Source of the DNA: Mitsuaria sp. 7
Lineage (GTDB): Bacteria; Pseudomonadota; Gammaproteobacteria; Burkholderiales; Burkholderiaceae_C
Length of the DNA stretch: 64,000 nt
NCBI RefSeq assembly: GCF_001653795.1
Contig: NZ_CP011514.1
Coordinates: forward strand, 4,956,727 to 5,020,726
Reading direction: 5' to 3'
The notes beneath the pieces were generated by a model. That model did not search any database. It worked only from the letters and a program-made list of their open reading frames with translations, and was not told the DNA's origin. Below are positions 33,065 to 42,058 of the stretch, piece by piece (within the stretch, counting starts at the first letter, position 1; the number at the start of each line of letters is the position of its first letter). Position numbers and translations under genes: made by a program.

Positions 33065-35191
33065 CTACGCCATCCGCCAGCAGCCGCGCCCGGCCGCCTT
33101 GGCCGCGTAGAGCGCGTCGTCCGCGCGGCCCAGCAGCGCCACGTCGTCCTCCGCCCCGCCGTCGTGGCAGGCGATGCCGATGCTGGTCGACAGCTGCAAC
33201 ACCTGACCCTGCAAGGTCAGCGGCGCCTTCACCACCTCCAGCAGCTTGTCCGCCACAAGCGTCGCCTCCTGCGGCGCGTGCAGGTTCTCGAGGATCAGCA
33301 CGAACTCGTCGCCGGCCAGCCGGCAGAACTGGTCCGTCTCGCGGATCGCACCGCGCACCCGGTCGGCGAAAGCCCTCAGCACCACGTCACCGGCTGCGTG
33401 CCCCAGCGAATCGTTGATCTGCTTGAAGTGGTCCATGTCCATGAACATCAGCGCCATCGTCCGTTCGTTGCGGCGTGTGCGGGCGATCGATTCCGACAGG
33501 CGGGACTCGAACTGCCGCCGGTTCGGCAAGCCCGTGAGCGGGTCCACGCGGCTGAGCTGGTCCAGCTCCCGCTCGACCTGCTTGAACGGCGTGATGTCGG
33601 TCGCCAGCGTGTAGACGCCCGCGACGCTGCCGTCCGGGCGCAGGTCGGGCACGTACTCGGCGAGCATGTCCCGCACCACGCCGTTGCTTTCCGAGCGCGT
33701 CTCGAAGCGTTGCCGGACGCCCGCCAGCGCGGCCTTCAGGAAGGGCTGCCGCTGCGCGTGCAGCACCGGTCCGATGACCTCCAGCAAGGTCCGGCCCAGC
33801 GCCGCCTCCGGCTCCATGCCCATCCAGGTGCGGAAAGTCGCGTTGAGGAACTGCAGCCGTTCCTCCGCGTCGATGTAGGAGATCAGCACCGGCAGGTTGT
33901 CGGCGATCGTGCGCAGCCGGCGCTCGCTGGACTCGTGGCGCAGCACGGCGTCGTGGAGCTCCAGCGTGCGCGCTTCGACGCGCAGCTCCAGCGAGGCGTT
34001 CAGCTGCGCCAGCGAACGGTCCTGCTCGGCCTGCCGGTGCGCCAGATCGGTCAACGCGTGCGACAGCAGCGCCGCCTCGCGATAACCGCCGACGGCGGGG
34101 AGCGCGTCCTCGCTCAGGTGGCGACGTTGCGCGATCGCGTCGGCCAGCTCGTTCAGCGGGCGGGTCATGCGCCGCGCCAGCCACCAGCTCAGCGGCACCG
34201 CCGCCGCCAGCATCAGGATCGCGCTGAGCATGATCTGGCGCCGCAGCCCGTAGTAGTCGGCGAGCGCCACCGCCACCGGCTGCCGCACCAGCACCGTCCA
34301 GCCCAGGCCGGGATACAGGCCGTAGCCCTGGCTGGGCACGCTGACGGCGAAGTAGTCGACACCGTCGGCCTCGTGGTGCCGCAGTCCCTGGCCGTTCTCG
34401 GTGCCGATGGGCATCTTCTTTCCCTCGCGGTCCGACGGCCCCAGGATCACCACGCCGTCCTTGCCCAGGACCAGCGCGTCGGCCTGGTGGGACGCCATCG
34501 TCGCGTCGATCAGCTCGCTCTTGATCTGGCGCGCCCAGCCCCAGCTCAGGTGCACGCCGAAGACGCCCTGCAACTGGCCGTGGTGGTCCAGCAGCGGGAT
34601 CGCGAAGTCGACGAAACGCCACGGCTCGTTCTGCCGCGGCAGCAGCTTTTCCAGCAGCAAGGCCGCGTGCACGTCGCCGACGAAGGGCTGACCGCCCTTC
34701 GCGCCCTGCCACCACGGGCGCTTGGAGACGTCGACGCCGTCCAGCAGCCCGCCGGCGGCGGCCAGCACCTTGCCTTGCCCGTCGGTCACGCCCAGCCACG
34801 CGAAGTGGTCGAAACCGACCTGCACTTGGTCCAGCGCGCGGCGCATCGCCTCGGGATCGTCGAAGCGGCGGAAGGGCTCCAGCTGGGCCAGCACCCGCAC
34901 TTCCTTGAACTGCTGCGCCATGCCGCGGTCCAGGGCGTCGCGGAAGTCGACCGCGACCTGTCGCAGCGACTCGACCGCGCGGCGCTCGGCATGGGCGCGG
35001 GCGAAGTTCTCGATGAGCAGGGCGGAGATCAGCAGCGCCGCCGCCACCGCCGCCAGCACCATCGCGGTGAGCCAGCGGCCGAGAGAGGCGCGCGACCCGC
35101 GCGGCGGGACGAAGCCGTCGGCGCTCGCGCCCGGTCCGTGAGGACCCCCGGGCGCGGGAGGAGACGGCAGGACCTGGACGTTGTCGTGCAT
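33065..35191 (-). CDS. Membrane diguanylate cyclase: Cache, HAMP, PAS and GGDEF domains
   Basis: 708 aa from the ATG at 35191. Membrane helix at about 42-62, a periplasmic Cache-type sensor (PWWQGAKGGQPFVGDVHAAL), second helix near 330-350, HAMP (ARRMTRPLNELADAIAQ), PAS (LRTIADNLPVLISYIDAEER) and a C-terminal GGDEF domain. The active site reads A-G-D-E-F in place of G-G-D-E-F, a tolerated variant in active enzymes. R-E-T-D five residues upstream is an RxxD inhibitory site. It should make c-di-GMP in response to an external ligand. It is divergent from the ATP-grasp gene. Confidence 0.92.
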   Translation of the reverse strand: MHDNVQVLPSPPAPGGPHGPGASADGFVPPRGSRASLGRWLTAMVLAAVAAALLISALLIENFARAHAERRAVESLRQVAVDFRDALDRGMAQQFKEVRVLAQLEPFRRFDDPEAMRRALDQVQVGFDHFAWLGVTDGQGKVLAAAGGLLDGVDVSKRPWWQGAKGGQPFVGDVHAALLLEKLLPRQNEPWRFVDFAIPLLDHHGQLQGVFGVHLSWGWARQIKSELIDATMASHQADALVLGKDGVVILGPSDREGKKMPIGTENGQGLRHHEADGVDYFAVSVPSQGYGLYPGLGWTVLVRQPVAVALADYYGLRRQIMLSAILMLAAAVPLSWWLARRMTRPLNELADAIAQRRHLSEDALPAVGGYREAALLSHALTDLAHRQAEQDRSLAQLNASLELRVEARTLELHDAVLRHESSERRLRTIADNLPVLISYIDAEERLQFLNATFRTWMGMEPEAALGRTLLEVIGPVLHAQRQPFLKAALAGVRQRFETRSESNGVVRDMLAEYVPDLRPDGSVAGVYTLATDITPFKQVERELDQLSRVDPLTGLPNRRQFESRLSESIARTRRNERTMALMFMDMDHFKQINDSLGHAAGDVVLRAFADRVRGAIRETDQFCRLAGDEFVLILENLHAPQEATLVADKLLEVVKAPLTLQGQVLQLSTSIGIACHDGGAEDDVALLGRADDALYAAKAAGRGCWRMA

Positions 35192-35426
35192 CACTGCAGT
35201 TGTAGCGAGAGCGGGCGCAACCTGCAACGCGGGATAGTGCCACTGCACCAGCGGCGGGCAAAGACCGACCCTGTGCGGGCACCGTCGCGGGGCGGACTTT
35301 GCAGGCGCACCAAAAGCGATCAAGCTGGAGGCCCTGCCGGCCCGCCCGCCGGACGGGGGTGGGCACGGCGCTTGCAACCTGCCCCTCCCGACCGCCACCC
35401 GGAGGCGGTCCGTCCCTGGAGACCTC

Positions 35427-36854
35427 ATGCATGCGCTGACCCTTCCGGCCGCTGGCCACTATGACGAGATGCTGCTGCAAAGCGGCGCGATCCGGCCCAG
35501 CTACCAGGCCTTCGCGGACTGGCTGCACGCGCAGACGCCCGACGCCCTGGCCAAGAAGCGGGCCGAGGCCGACCTGCTCTTCCACAAGGTCGGTATCACC
35601 TTCGCCGTCTACGGCGACGAGGCCGGCGCCGAGCGGCTCATCCCCTTCGACACCGTGCCCCGCATCGTCCCCGCCGACGACTGGCGGATGCTGGAACGCG
35701 GCCTGCGCCAGCGCGTCACGGCCCTCAACCGCTTCCTCTGGGACATCTACCACGACCACGAGATCGTGAAGGCCGGGCTGATCCCCGCCGAGCAGGTCTT
35801 CGCCAACGCGCAGTACCAGCCGGCGATGCAGGGGCTGGACCTGCCGCTGGGCGTGTACGCGCACATCACCGGCGTGGACCTGATCAGACATTCCGACGGC
35901 GGTTATTACGTGCTCGAAGACAACCTGCGCGTGCCCTCCGGCGTCAGCTACATGCTGGAGAACCGCAAGATGATGATGCGGCTCTTCCCGGAGCTGTTCG
36001 CGAAGTACTCGATCGCGCCGGTCGCGCACTACCCGGCGCTGCTGCTGAACACGCTGCGCCAGGCCAGCCTGGCGGACAACCCGACCGTGGTCGTGCTGAC
36101 GCCGGGGCCGTTCAACTCGGCCTACTTCGAGCATGCCTTCCTCGCGCAGCAGATGGGCGTGGAACTGGTCGAGGGTCAGGACTTGTTCGTCAAGGACGGG
36201 TTCGTGTTCATGCGGACCACCGTCGGGCCCAAGCGCGTCGACGTCATCTACCGCCGCATCGACGACGCCTTCCTGGACCCGCTGGCCTTCCGGTCGGATT
36301 CGATGCTGGGCGTGCCGGGGCTGCTCTCGGTCTACAAGCAGGGGCACGTGGTGCTGGCCAACGCGGTCGGGACCGGCGTGGCGGACGACAAGTCCATCTA
36401 TCCGTATGTGCCGGACATGGTCCGCTTCTACCTCGGCGAGGAACCCATCCTGCACAACGTGCCGACCTGGCAGTGCCGCAAGCCGCAGGACCTGGACCAC
36501 GTGCTGGCCAACATGGGCGAGCTGGTGGTGAAGGAAGTCCACGGCGCCGGCGGCTACGGGATGCTGGTCGGACCGGCCTCGACGGCGGCAGAGGTCGCGG
36601 ACTTCAAGGAACGCGTGAAGGCCAATCCCTCGAACTACATCGCGCAGCCGACGCTGTGCCTGTCGAGCTGCCCGACCTTCGTCGAGCGCGGCATCGCGCC
36701 GCGCCACATCGACCTGCGGCCCTTCGTGCTCTCGGGGCGCGAGGTCAACATGGTCGCCGGCGGCCTGACGCGCGTGGCGCTGAAGGCGGGCTCATTGGTC
36801 GTCAATTCGTCCCAGGGTGGTGGCACCAAGGACACCTGGATCCTGGAGAACTGA
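35427..36854 (+). CDS. Circularly permuted ATP-grasp protein
   Basis: 475 aa. Hallmarks of the circularly permuted ATP-grasp (DUF404/DUF407) family: YDEMLLQSGAIRPSYQAFAD at the N-terminus, FPRIVPADDW-like PFDTVPRIVPADDW, and EDNLRVPSGVSYMLENRKMM, with the later VVKEVHGAGGYGMLVGP nucleotide-binding block. Such proteins are predicted peptide or amide ligases. It is the first gene of a four-gene run (alpha-E, transglutaminase, Anbu), with only 3 bp to the next. The reaction is not known. Confidence 0.93.
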   Translation: MHALTLPAAGHYDEMLLQSGAIRPSYQAFADWLHAQTPDALAKKRAEADLLFHKVGITFAVYGDEAGAERLIPFDTVPRIVPADDWRMLERGLRQRVTALNRFLWDIYHDHEIVKAGLIPAEQVFANAQYQPAMQGLDLPLGVYAHITGVDLIRHSDGGYYVLEDNLRVPSGVSYMLENRKMMMRLFPELFAKYSIAPVAHYPALLLNTLRQASLADNPTVVVLTPGPFNSAYFEHAFLAQQMGVELVEGQDLFVKDGFVFMRTTVGPKRVDVIYRRIDDAFLDPLAFRSDSMLGVPGLLSVYKQGHVVLANAVGTGVADDKSIYPYVPDMVRFYLGEEPILHNVPTWQCRKPQDLDHVLANMGELVVKEVHGAGGYGMLVGPASTAAEVADFKERVKANPSNYIAQPTLCLSSCPTFVERGIAPRHIDLRPFVLSGREVNMVAGGLTRVALKAGSLVVNSSQGGGTKDTWILEN

Positions 36855-36857
36855 ACC

Positions 36858-37826
36858 ATGCTCAGCCGTACCGCCGCACAGCTCTACTGGATGAGCCGAT
36901 ACATGGAGCGCGCCGAGAACCTGGTGCGCATGCTCGACGTCACGCATTCGCTGTCGCTGCTGCCGCAGTCGCGCGGGGCCGCGACGGAACTCGCCGCGCC
37001 GCTCGCCGTCACCGGCACGCTGGAGGCCTACCAGGCGCGGCATCCGCAGTTGAGCGCCGCGCAGCTCTTCCGCTTCATGGGGATCGATCTGGAGAATCCC
37101 GCCTCGGTGCTGTCGTGCATCCGGCAGGCGCGCGAGAACGCGCACGCCGTGCGCGGCCAGATCACCGCCGAGATGTGGGAAGCCATCAACACCAGCTGGC
37201 TGGAAGCCCGTGAGCTCGCGCGCAAGGGCGTGGTCGAGCCGTCGTCCTTCTTCGACTGGGTGAAGGAGCGTTCCCACCTGTTCCGCGGCGCGACCTACGG
37301 GACGCTGCAGCGCAACGACGCGTACTGCTTCATCCGGCTGGGCACCTTCGTCGAACGCGCGGACAACACCGCCCGGCTGCTGGACGTGAAGTCGCAGCTG
37401 ATCGCCCCGGCGGTGGACACGCTGGCGCCGGTCGACGCGCCCAGCGAGAGCGCGCCCGACTTCTACGCATGGAACGCGCTGCTGCGGTCGCTCTCGGCCT
37501 TCGAGGCCTATCACGCGGCCTACCGCGACAGCCTCAACGGCCGCCGCGTGACCGAGCTGCTGATCCTGCGGCCGGACGTGCCGCGCTCGCTGCGCGCCTG
37601 CTGCGACGAGATCCGCACGGTGCTGCCGCAGATCGAGGCGCGCCCCGGCGACGGGGACGCGGGGCGCAATGTCAAGCAGAGCGCCGGCCGGCTGGCGCTG
37701 CGGCTGGAGTATGGTGCGGTGGACGAGATCCTCGACCAGGGGCTGCATCCCTGGTTGACGGGTTTCCTGCAGGATTCGGCGCGGCTGGGCCGCGACATCC
37801 AGCAGGCCTATTTCGAGGCGCAGTGA
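36858..37826 (+). CDS. Alpha-E domain protein (DUF403)
   Basis: 322 aa, almost wholly helical. The start MLSRTAAQLYWMSRYMERAE is the family signature; RADNTARLLDVK and LLRSLSAFEAYHAAYRDSLN follow. It is a conserved partner of the permuted ATP-grasp protein; in other genomes the two may be fused or adjacent (from memory). It starts 3 bp after the ATP-grasp stop and ends 16 bp before the transglutaminase gene, so operon membership is clear. No catalytic role is known. Confidence 0.93.
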   Translation: MLSRTAAQLYWMSRYMERAENLVRMLDVTHSLSLLPQSRGAATELAAPLAVTGTLEAYQARHPQLSAAQLFRFMGIDLENPASVLSCIRQARENAHAVRGQITAEMWEAINTSWLEARELARKGVVEPSSFFDWVKERSHLFRGATYGTLQRNDAYCFIRLGTFVERADNTARLLDVKSQLIAPAVDTLAPVDAPSESAPDFYAWNALLRSLSAFEAYHAAYRDSLNGRRVTELLILRPDVPRSLRACCDEIRTVLPQIEARPGDGDAGRNVKQSAGRLALRLEYGAVDEILDQGLHPWLTGFLQDSARLGRDIQQAYFEAQ

Positions 37827-37842
37827 AACCAGGGACAGCGCC

Positions 37843-38688
37843 ATGCATCTGCACATCTCGCACGAGACCGTCTACGCCTACGACTCCCCGGTAGCCCGCA
37901 GCACGCAATACCTGCGGCTGACGCCCCGGCCCACGCGCGGCCTGCGCGTGCTGCACTGGGCGCTGGAACTGCCCTCGCCCGCCAGCGCCTGCAAGGACGC
38001 CTTCGGCAACACGATGCATGTACTGAGCCTGGACGGCCCGCGGCGCGACATCGTCCTGCGCGCGATCGGCGAGGTCGACACCGACGACGCACCGCCCACG
38101 CCGGACCCGGAGGAGGAACTGCCCTCCCCGCTGTTCCTGCGCGACAGCCCGCTGACGCGCGCGGACGCCCAGTTGCGGCAGTTCGCCGCCGGCTTCGCGG
38201 ACGCCGCGAAGACCGACGCGCACGGGGCGCTGCTCGCGATGATGGCGGCGATCGGCGAACGCATGCCCTACGTGCGGGGCTACACCGATGCGGCCACCCC
38301 CGCGGCGGAAGCCTTCGAGACGGGTCACGGCGTCTGCCAGGACCATGCGCAGGTCTTCGTCTGCTGCGCGCGGCTGCTGGGGCTGCCGGCGCGTTACGTC
38401 TCGGGTTACCTCGCGACGGACTTCGAACATGTGGCGAGCCACGCCTGGGGCGAGGTACGCCTGCCCGCGGCCGACGCCACCGGACCCGCCCCCGCGCACG
38501 GCATGGCCGGCGGCTGGCTGGGGTACGACATCAGCAACCAGTGCCTGGCGGACGGGCGCTACGTGAAGCTGGCGACCGGCGCGGACTACCTGGACGCCTG
38601 CCCGGTGCGCGGTGTCCGCACCGGGGGCGGGCTGGAGACGATGCGGGCGGAAGTGCACGTGAAGCCCGGCACGACGGACCAGCAATGA
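37843..38688 (+). CDS. Transglutaminase-like cysteine protease/amidase
   Basis: 281 aa. N-terminal beta domain (HISHETVYAYDSPVARSTQY) and a transglutaminase core with the Cys165-His-Asp triad: ETGHGVCQDHAQVF, ASHAWGEV and GYDISNQ. These bacterial proteins are predicted peptidases or peptide-modifying enzymes. In the operon it may act on the product of the ATP-grasp ligase. No signal peptide, so cytoplasmic like the other members. Confidence 0.93.
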   Translation: MHLHISHETVYAYDSPVARSTQYLRLTPRPTRGLRVLHWALELPSPASACKDAFGNTMHVLSLDGPRRDIVLRAIGEVDTDDAPPTPDPEEELPSPLFLRDSPLTRADAQLRQFAAGFADAAKTDAHGALLAMMAAIGERMPYVRGYTDAATPAAEAFETGHGVCQDHAQVFVCCARLLGLPARYVSGYLATDFEHVASHAWGEVRLPAADATGPAPAHGMAGGWLGYDISNQCLADGRYVKLATGADYLDACPVRGVRTGGGLETMRAEVHVKPGTTDQQ

Positions 38689-38739
38689 GCGTGCACCACG
38701 ACGGCGCGTTGCAAGCCTGATGCGCTAACCTTCCGCCCC

Positions 38740-39474
38740 ATGACTTACTGTGTTGCCATGCGGCTGCGTGCCGGCCTGCTGTTCGCGTCGGATTCGCGGA
38801 CGAATGCGGGCGTCGATCACATCGCCACCTTCCGCAAGATGAATCTGTTCGAGCAACCGGGCGAGCGCCTCATCACGCTGCTCACGGCCGGCAATCTGGC
38901 GACCACACAGAGCGTGGTCAGCCTGCTGCGCCAGCGCGCGACGGTCAACGGCCGGCACCTGATGAGCCTGACGTCGATGTACGACGTCGCGGAGCTGGTG
39001 GGCAAGACGCTGAAGGAAGTGGTCGCGCGAGACAGCGACGGCGTCGGCCAGTTGAACCAGGGCGTGGACTTCGGCGCCAACTTCATCGTCGGCGGCCAGA
39101 TCCGGGGCGAGGCGCCGCGGGTCTTCCACGTCTATCCGCAAGGCAACTTCATCGAAGCCACGGAAGACACGCCCTACGTGCAGATCGGCGAGTCCAAGTA
39201 CGGCAAGCCCATCATCGACCGCGTGATCGACTTCGACAGCTCGCTGGCCGAGGCCACGAAGTGCGCGCTGATCTCGTTCGACTCGACGATCCGGAGCAAC
39301 CTGTCGGTGGGCCTGCCGATCGACATGCTGCTCTACAAGACCGACAGCTTCGCGCCAGCCGAGCCGCACCGGATCACGAAGGACGATCCCTACTTCACGA
39401 CGATCAGCCAGGGCTGGGGCGGCGGGTTGAAGCGGGTGTTCGAGCAGTTGCCGGACGAAGACTGGTTCGCGTGA
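38740..39474 (+). CDS. Anbu: proteasome-like peptidase
   Basis: 244 aa. It begins MTYCVAMRLRAGLLFASDSR: Thr2, exposed on removal of Met1, is the predicted N-terminal nucleophile, followed by the Ntn-hydrolase pattern with D18-S-R-T-N-A-G and LITLLTAGNLATTQ. Length and sequence fit Anbu (ancestral beta subunit), a self-compartmentalising peptidase related to HslV and the proteasome. It closes the four-gene locus, 51 bp after the transglutaminase. The physiological substrate is unknown. Confidence 0.92.
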   Translation: MTYCVAMRLRAGLLFASDSRTNAGVDHIATFRKMNLFEQPGERLITLLTAGNLATTQSVVSLLRQRATVNGRHLMSLTSMYDVAELVGKTLKEVVARDSDGVGQLNQGVDFGANFIVGGQIRGEAPRVFHVYPQGNFIEATEDTPYVQIGESKYGKPIIDRVIDFDSSLAEATKCALISFDSTIRSNLSVGLPIDMLLYKTDSFAPAEPHRITKDDPYFTTISQGWGGGLKRVFEQLPDEDWFA

Positions 39475-39490
39475 GCGGACGGCAAGCCCG

Positions 39491-39970
39491 TCACGGCTTG
39501 CCCTTGCAGTCGCAGACCTCGCTGCCGTTGTCGAAGACGACGCGCCAGCGGCCATCGGCATCGAGCCGCCAAGTCGACGCAAATCGCGCGACCAGCTTGT
39601 CTTTCACGTGCACCGGTCCGGTGGAGTAGCCGAGCTTGCCATCGGGCAGGACCTCGACGAGATCGGGTGTCCATGAGAACGGCGCTTCGGGGTCTTCGAA
39701 GAAGCGCTTCCAGTGCGCGAGCACGGCGGCCCGGCCGCGCAGCGGCTGCTTGCCGTCGATGAAGATGGCGTCCTCCGCGACGAATTCGGCGAAGGCCTTG
39801 AAGTCCCGCTTGGACATCGTGGCGGCGAAGGCGATCTCGGCGTCGCGGACTGGGTTCTGTTCGCCAGTGACAGAGGGCGTTGCTGCATTCGGCGATGTCG
39901 CGGCGGTCGCGCTCAACGCGCCAGAGGCCAGGGCAAGCGTGGAACGGAGGATCGAGCGGCGGTCGGGCAT
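39491..39970 (-). CDS. Exported SnoaL/DUF4440-like NTF2-fold protein
   Basis: 159 aa. N-terminal signal peptide with an R-R start (DRRSILRSTLALASGALSAT), then the NTF2-like pattern EIAFAATMSKRDFKAFAEFV, DAIFIDGKQPLRGRAAVLAH and GRWRVVFDNGSEVC. The family includes small enzymes and ligand-binding proteins, often of unknown role. It is convergent with Anbu (stop codons 16 bp apart). A C-D-C at the C-terminus is notable but not diagnostic. Confidence 0.82.
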   Translation of the reverse strand: MPDRRSILRSTLALASGALSATAATSPNAATPSVTGEQNPVRDAEIAFAATMSKRDFKAFAEFVAEDAIFIDGKQPLRGRAAVLAHWKRFFEDPEAPFSWTPDLVEVLPDGKLGYSTGPVHVKDKLVARFASTWRLDADGRWRVVFDNGSEVCDCKGKP

Positions 39971-40018
39971 GGCGGGGCTCCGCTGAGTTCGTGGCGAAGT
40001 CTAGTCACAGTCCACCCT

Positions 40019-40429
40019 TCAACAGGAAGTCAGCTGACGGGCAGTGCCCATTTTCCAGGGAACGCGATAAACGCCGGCGCGTGCAGTGCGCGCATGCTGG
40101 ACGATGAGCGGCCACCAATCGACCAGTCGGGAGGCCATCGGCCAGAACGTCTGCGACGCCCATTGGTTGTCGAGCACATAGGCAATCAAACCGTTCCGTC
40201 GTATCGCCTTGCGCTCTTCACCCGCGCGCTTGCTCAGTTGGTCGCGCGTGATCACGACCCAGCAAGATCCCTGCGCTCCGAGTCCATCCATCCATGCGGT
40301 GTCAGCCATGTGCGCAGGAAACACTTCCTGCAGATGCACGACCCGCTCCGCGAGATCCTTCTCCTCGGACAGAACCGAAATGGCGCGAGCGATGGTTTCC
40401 GAAAGGTTGTTGTCGAACATCACCTTCAT
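40019..40429 (-). CDS. PIN-like toxin of a toxin-antitoxin pair (VapC45/DUF5615-like)
   Basis: 136 aa. It starts MKVMFDNNLSETIARAI, the D-N-N-L-S pattern of PIN-like nucleases of the DUF5615 type, with further acidic residues in DTAWMDGLG and VVITRDQLS. The ATG at 40429 overlaps the stop of the upstream gene by 4 bp (ATGA), typical of antitoxin-toxin pairs. It probably cleaves RNA when released from its partner. The second part is rich in Trp. The exact PIN family is an inference from motifs. Confidence 0.75.
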   Translation of the reverse strand: MKVMFDNNLSETIARAISVLSEEKDLAERVVHLQEVFPAHMADTAWMDGLGAQGSCWVVITRDQLSKRAGEERKAIRRNGLIAYVLDNQWASQTFWPMASRLVDWWPLIVQHARTARAGVYRVPWKMGTARQLTSC

Positions 40430-41133
40430 GCGGCGACCCTCTGCTCGAACTCGACGGCCGCCATGACCTCTTGAGGCGTCGCACGCCAGAGCCTCGAGAC
40501 GAAGTCCAAGGCGCCCTTTTCTGCGACGTATGACTGCTGGACGGTGATGGTCGGAACGCCGGTGCGCTCGATGATGGGATGTCCGAACTGACGGCACGGA
40601 TCAATCACGATCAGTCGCTTCCTCGGCAACGGGAACCATCGCAAAGGCTGGCCGTTGCCATCGAAGTCGATCTGATCTTTCAAGGCCGGCCTGATGATCC
40701 GATCGAAAACGTACTGGCGCCGGCGCACGTCCACCAGCTTTCGATCTTGCGCGGAGACGCCGACCATGTCCATGAAGATGCGCTTCCCATCGGTCAGGAA
40801 GCGCTTGGACTGCAACGGGTATGGACCCAGGTCTTTCCGAGCCACTTCAATCGTCGCGCGGACCGCCTGCAAGGACACGCCTTGCCGGATCAGCTGCGTG
40901 ACCATCCGCAGTTCCATCAGGTCCTTGAAGCCCAGCACGTAGTCGCCGCCGATCTCTTCATCGTCGGAGTACTGGAGTAGCCACAGAGGTTGGGTGACCG
41001 ACGTCCCTGAGGCCGTCTGGCGCGAATACCCCTTCAGCCATCGGCGCACGCTGCGCACATCGGCGCCGACCAATTGGGCGGCGCGAGGAATGCGGTAAAG
41101 ACCGGTACCCACAAGCGAATGACGTTGACTCAT
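40426..41133 (-). CDS. DUF433-like antitoxin with N-terminal HTH
   Basis: 235 aa. N-terminal helix-turn-helix (LYRIPRAAQLVGADVRSVRRWLKGY, short core AAQLVGADVRSVRRWL) and a C-terminal segment PIIERTGVPTITVQQSYVAE that fits a DUF433-type antitoxin domain (family wording: predicted isolation of a target by a conserved G-x-P-x-V loop). The middle (LGFKDLMELRMVTQLIRQG) is MerR-like. It precedes and overlaps the PIN-like toxin. Such proteins usually repress their own operon, and the 100-bp upstream gap would hold the operator; none is evident. Confidence 0.75.
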   Translation of the reverse strand: MSQRHSLVGTGLYRIPRAAQLVGADVRSVRRWLKGYSRQTASGTSVTQPLWLLQYSDDEEIGGDYVLGFKDLMELRMVTQLIRQGVSLQAVRATIEVARKDLGPYPLQSKRFLTDGKRIFMDMVGVSAQDRKLVDVRRRQYVFDRIIRPALKDQIDFDGNGQPLRWFPLPRKRLIVIDPCRQFGHPIIERTGVPTITVQQSYVAEKGALDFVSRLWRATPQEVMAAVEFEQRVAA

Positions 41134-41233
41134 GACGAAGCAGTTTAGGAACGCTTCGTGAGTCCGGAATCGAGCCGGCGGGGGGATGTTGCCGTCGAGA
41201 CACGCCCCATCGGGCGCCCCCTTCAGTGGGAAC

Positions 41234-42058
41234 TCAATCGTCGAGCGACTTCAAGAACTGCTTCAACTCCGGCGTCCTCGGCGAGCCGAAGACATCGGCG
41301 GGTGTGCCGATCTCGTGCACGCGGCCTTGATGCATGAAGATCACCCGATCCGCGACCTTGCGCGCGAAGTTCATCTCGTGCGTGACCATCAGCAGTGTCA
41401 TCCCCTCGTCGGCCAGCGACTCGACGACGCGCAGCACCTCGCCGACCAGCTCGGGATCGAGCGCCGACGTGATCTCGTCGCACAGCAGCACCTGCGGCTC
41501 CATCGCCAGCGCGCGCGCGATCGCGACGCGTTGCTGCTGACCGCCCGACAGCTGATCAGGCATCGCATCGAACTTCTCCGCCAGCCCCACCCGCGCCAGC
41601 AACGCCCGCGCCTGCTCGGCGGCGTCCCGCTCGGTGCGCCGCTTCACCAGCGTCGGCGCCAGCATCACGTTGCGCCCGACGCTCAGGTGCGGGAACAGGT
41701 TGAAGCTCTGGAAGATCATCCCGACCTGCTGCCGCAGCGCGCGCATCGCCATCGCGCTCTCGTGCAGCAGCGGCTTGTCGGCCACGCGCAGCGAGCCGTC
41801 CTGGAACTGCTCCAGCCCGTTGATGCAACGCAGCAGCGTGCTCTTGCCCGATCCGCTCTTGCCGATCAGCGCGATCACCTCGCCGCGCATGACGTCGAGG
41901 TCGATGCCCTTGAGCACCTCGTTCGTCCCGTAGGACTTGCGCAGCGCGGTGATGCGCACGATGGGCACGCCGGGAGCAGGCATCCCCATCGGCGGATTCA
42001 TGTCGTCGATCGGGTGCTCGATCACGTGATCGATCAGCTTGTCAGGCAGTGCGGCCAT
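41234..42058 (-). CDS. Amino acid ABC transporter, ATP-binding protein
   Basis: 274 aa. Walker A GKSGSGKST, FQSFNLFPHLSV after the Q-loop, signature LSGGQQQRVAIARALAMEP, Walker B VLLCDEITSALDPELVG: the GlnQ/HisP type of polar amino acid importers. It has an N-terminal extension of about 30 residues. It overlaps the second permease by 17 bp and is the last gene of a gntR-led operon. The substrate is an amino acid or related compound. Confidence 0.9.
   Translation of the reverse strand: MAALPDKLIDHVIEHPIDDMNPPMGMPAPGVPIVRITALRKSYGTNEVLKGIDLDVMRGEVIALIGKSGSGKSTLLRCINGLEQFQDGSLRVADKPLLHESAMAMRALRQQVGMIFQSFNLFPHLSVGRNVMLAPTLVKRRTERDAAEQARALLARVGLAEKFDAMPDQLSGGQQQRVAIARALAMEPQVLLCDEITSALDPELVGEVLRVVESLADEGMTLLMVTHEMNFARKVADRVIFMHQGRVHEIGTPADVFGSPRTPELKQFLKSLDD

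Noticed and set aside
33387..36707. 1106-aa minus-strand frame across the GGDEF and ATP-grasp genes
   Set aside because: Crosses two real genes on opposite strands and contains low-complexity Arg/Gly/Ala stretches; a product of GC-rich codon structure.
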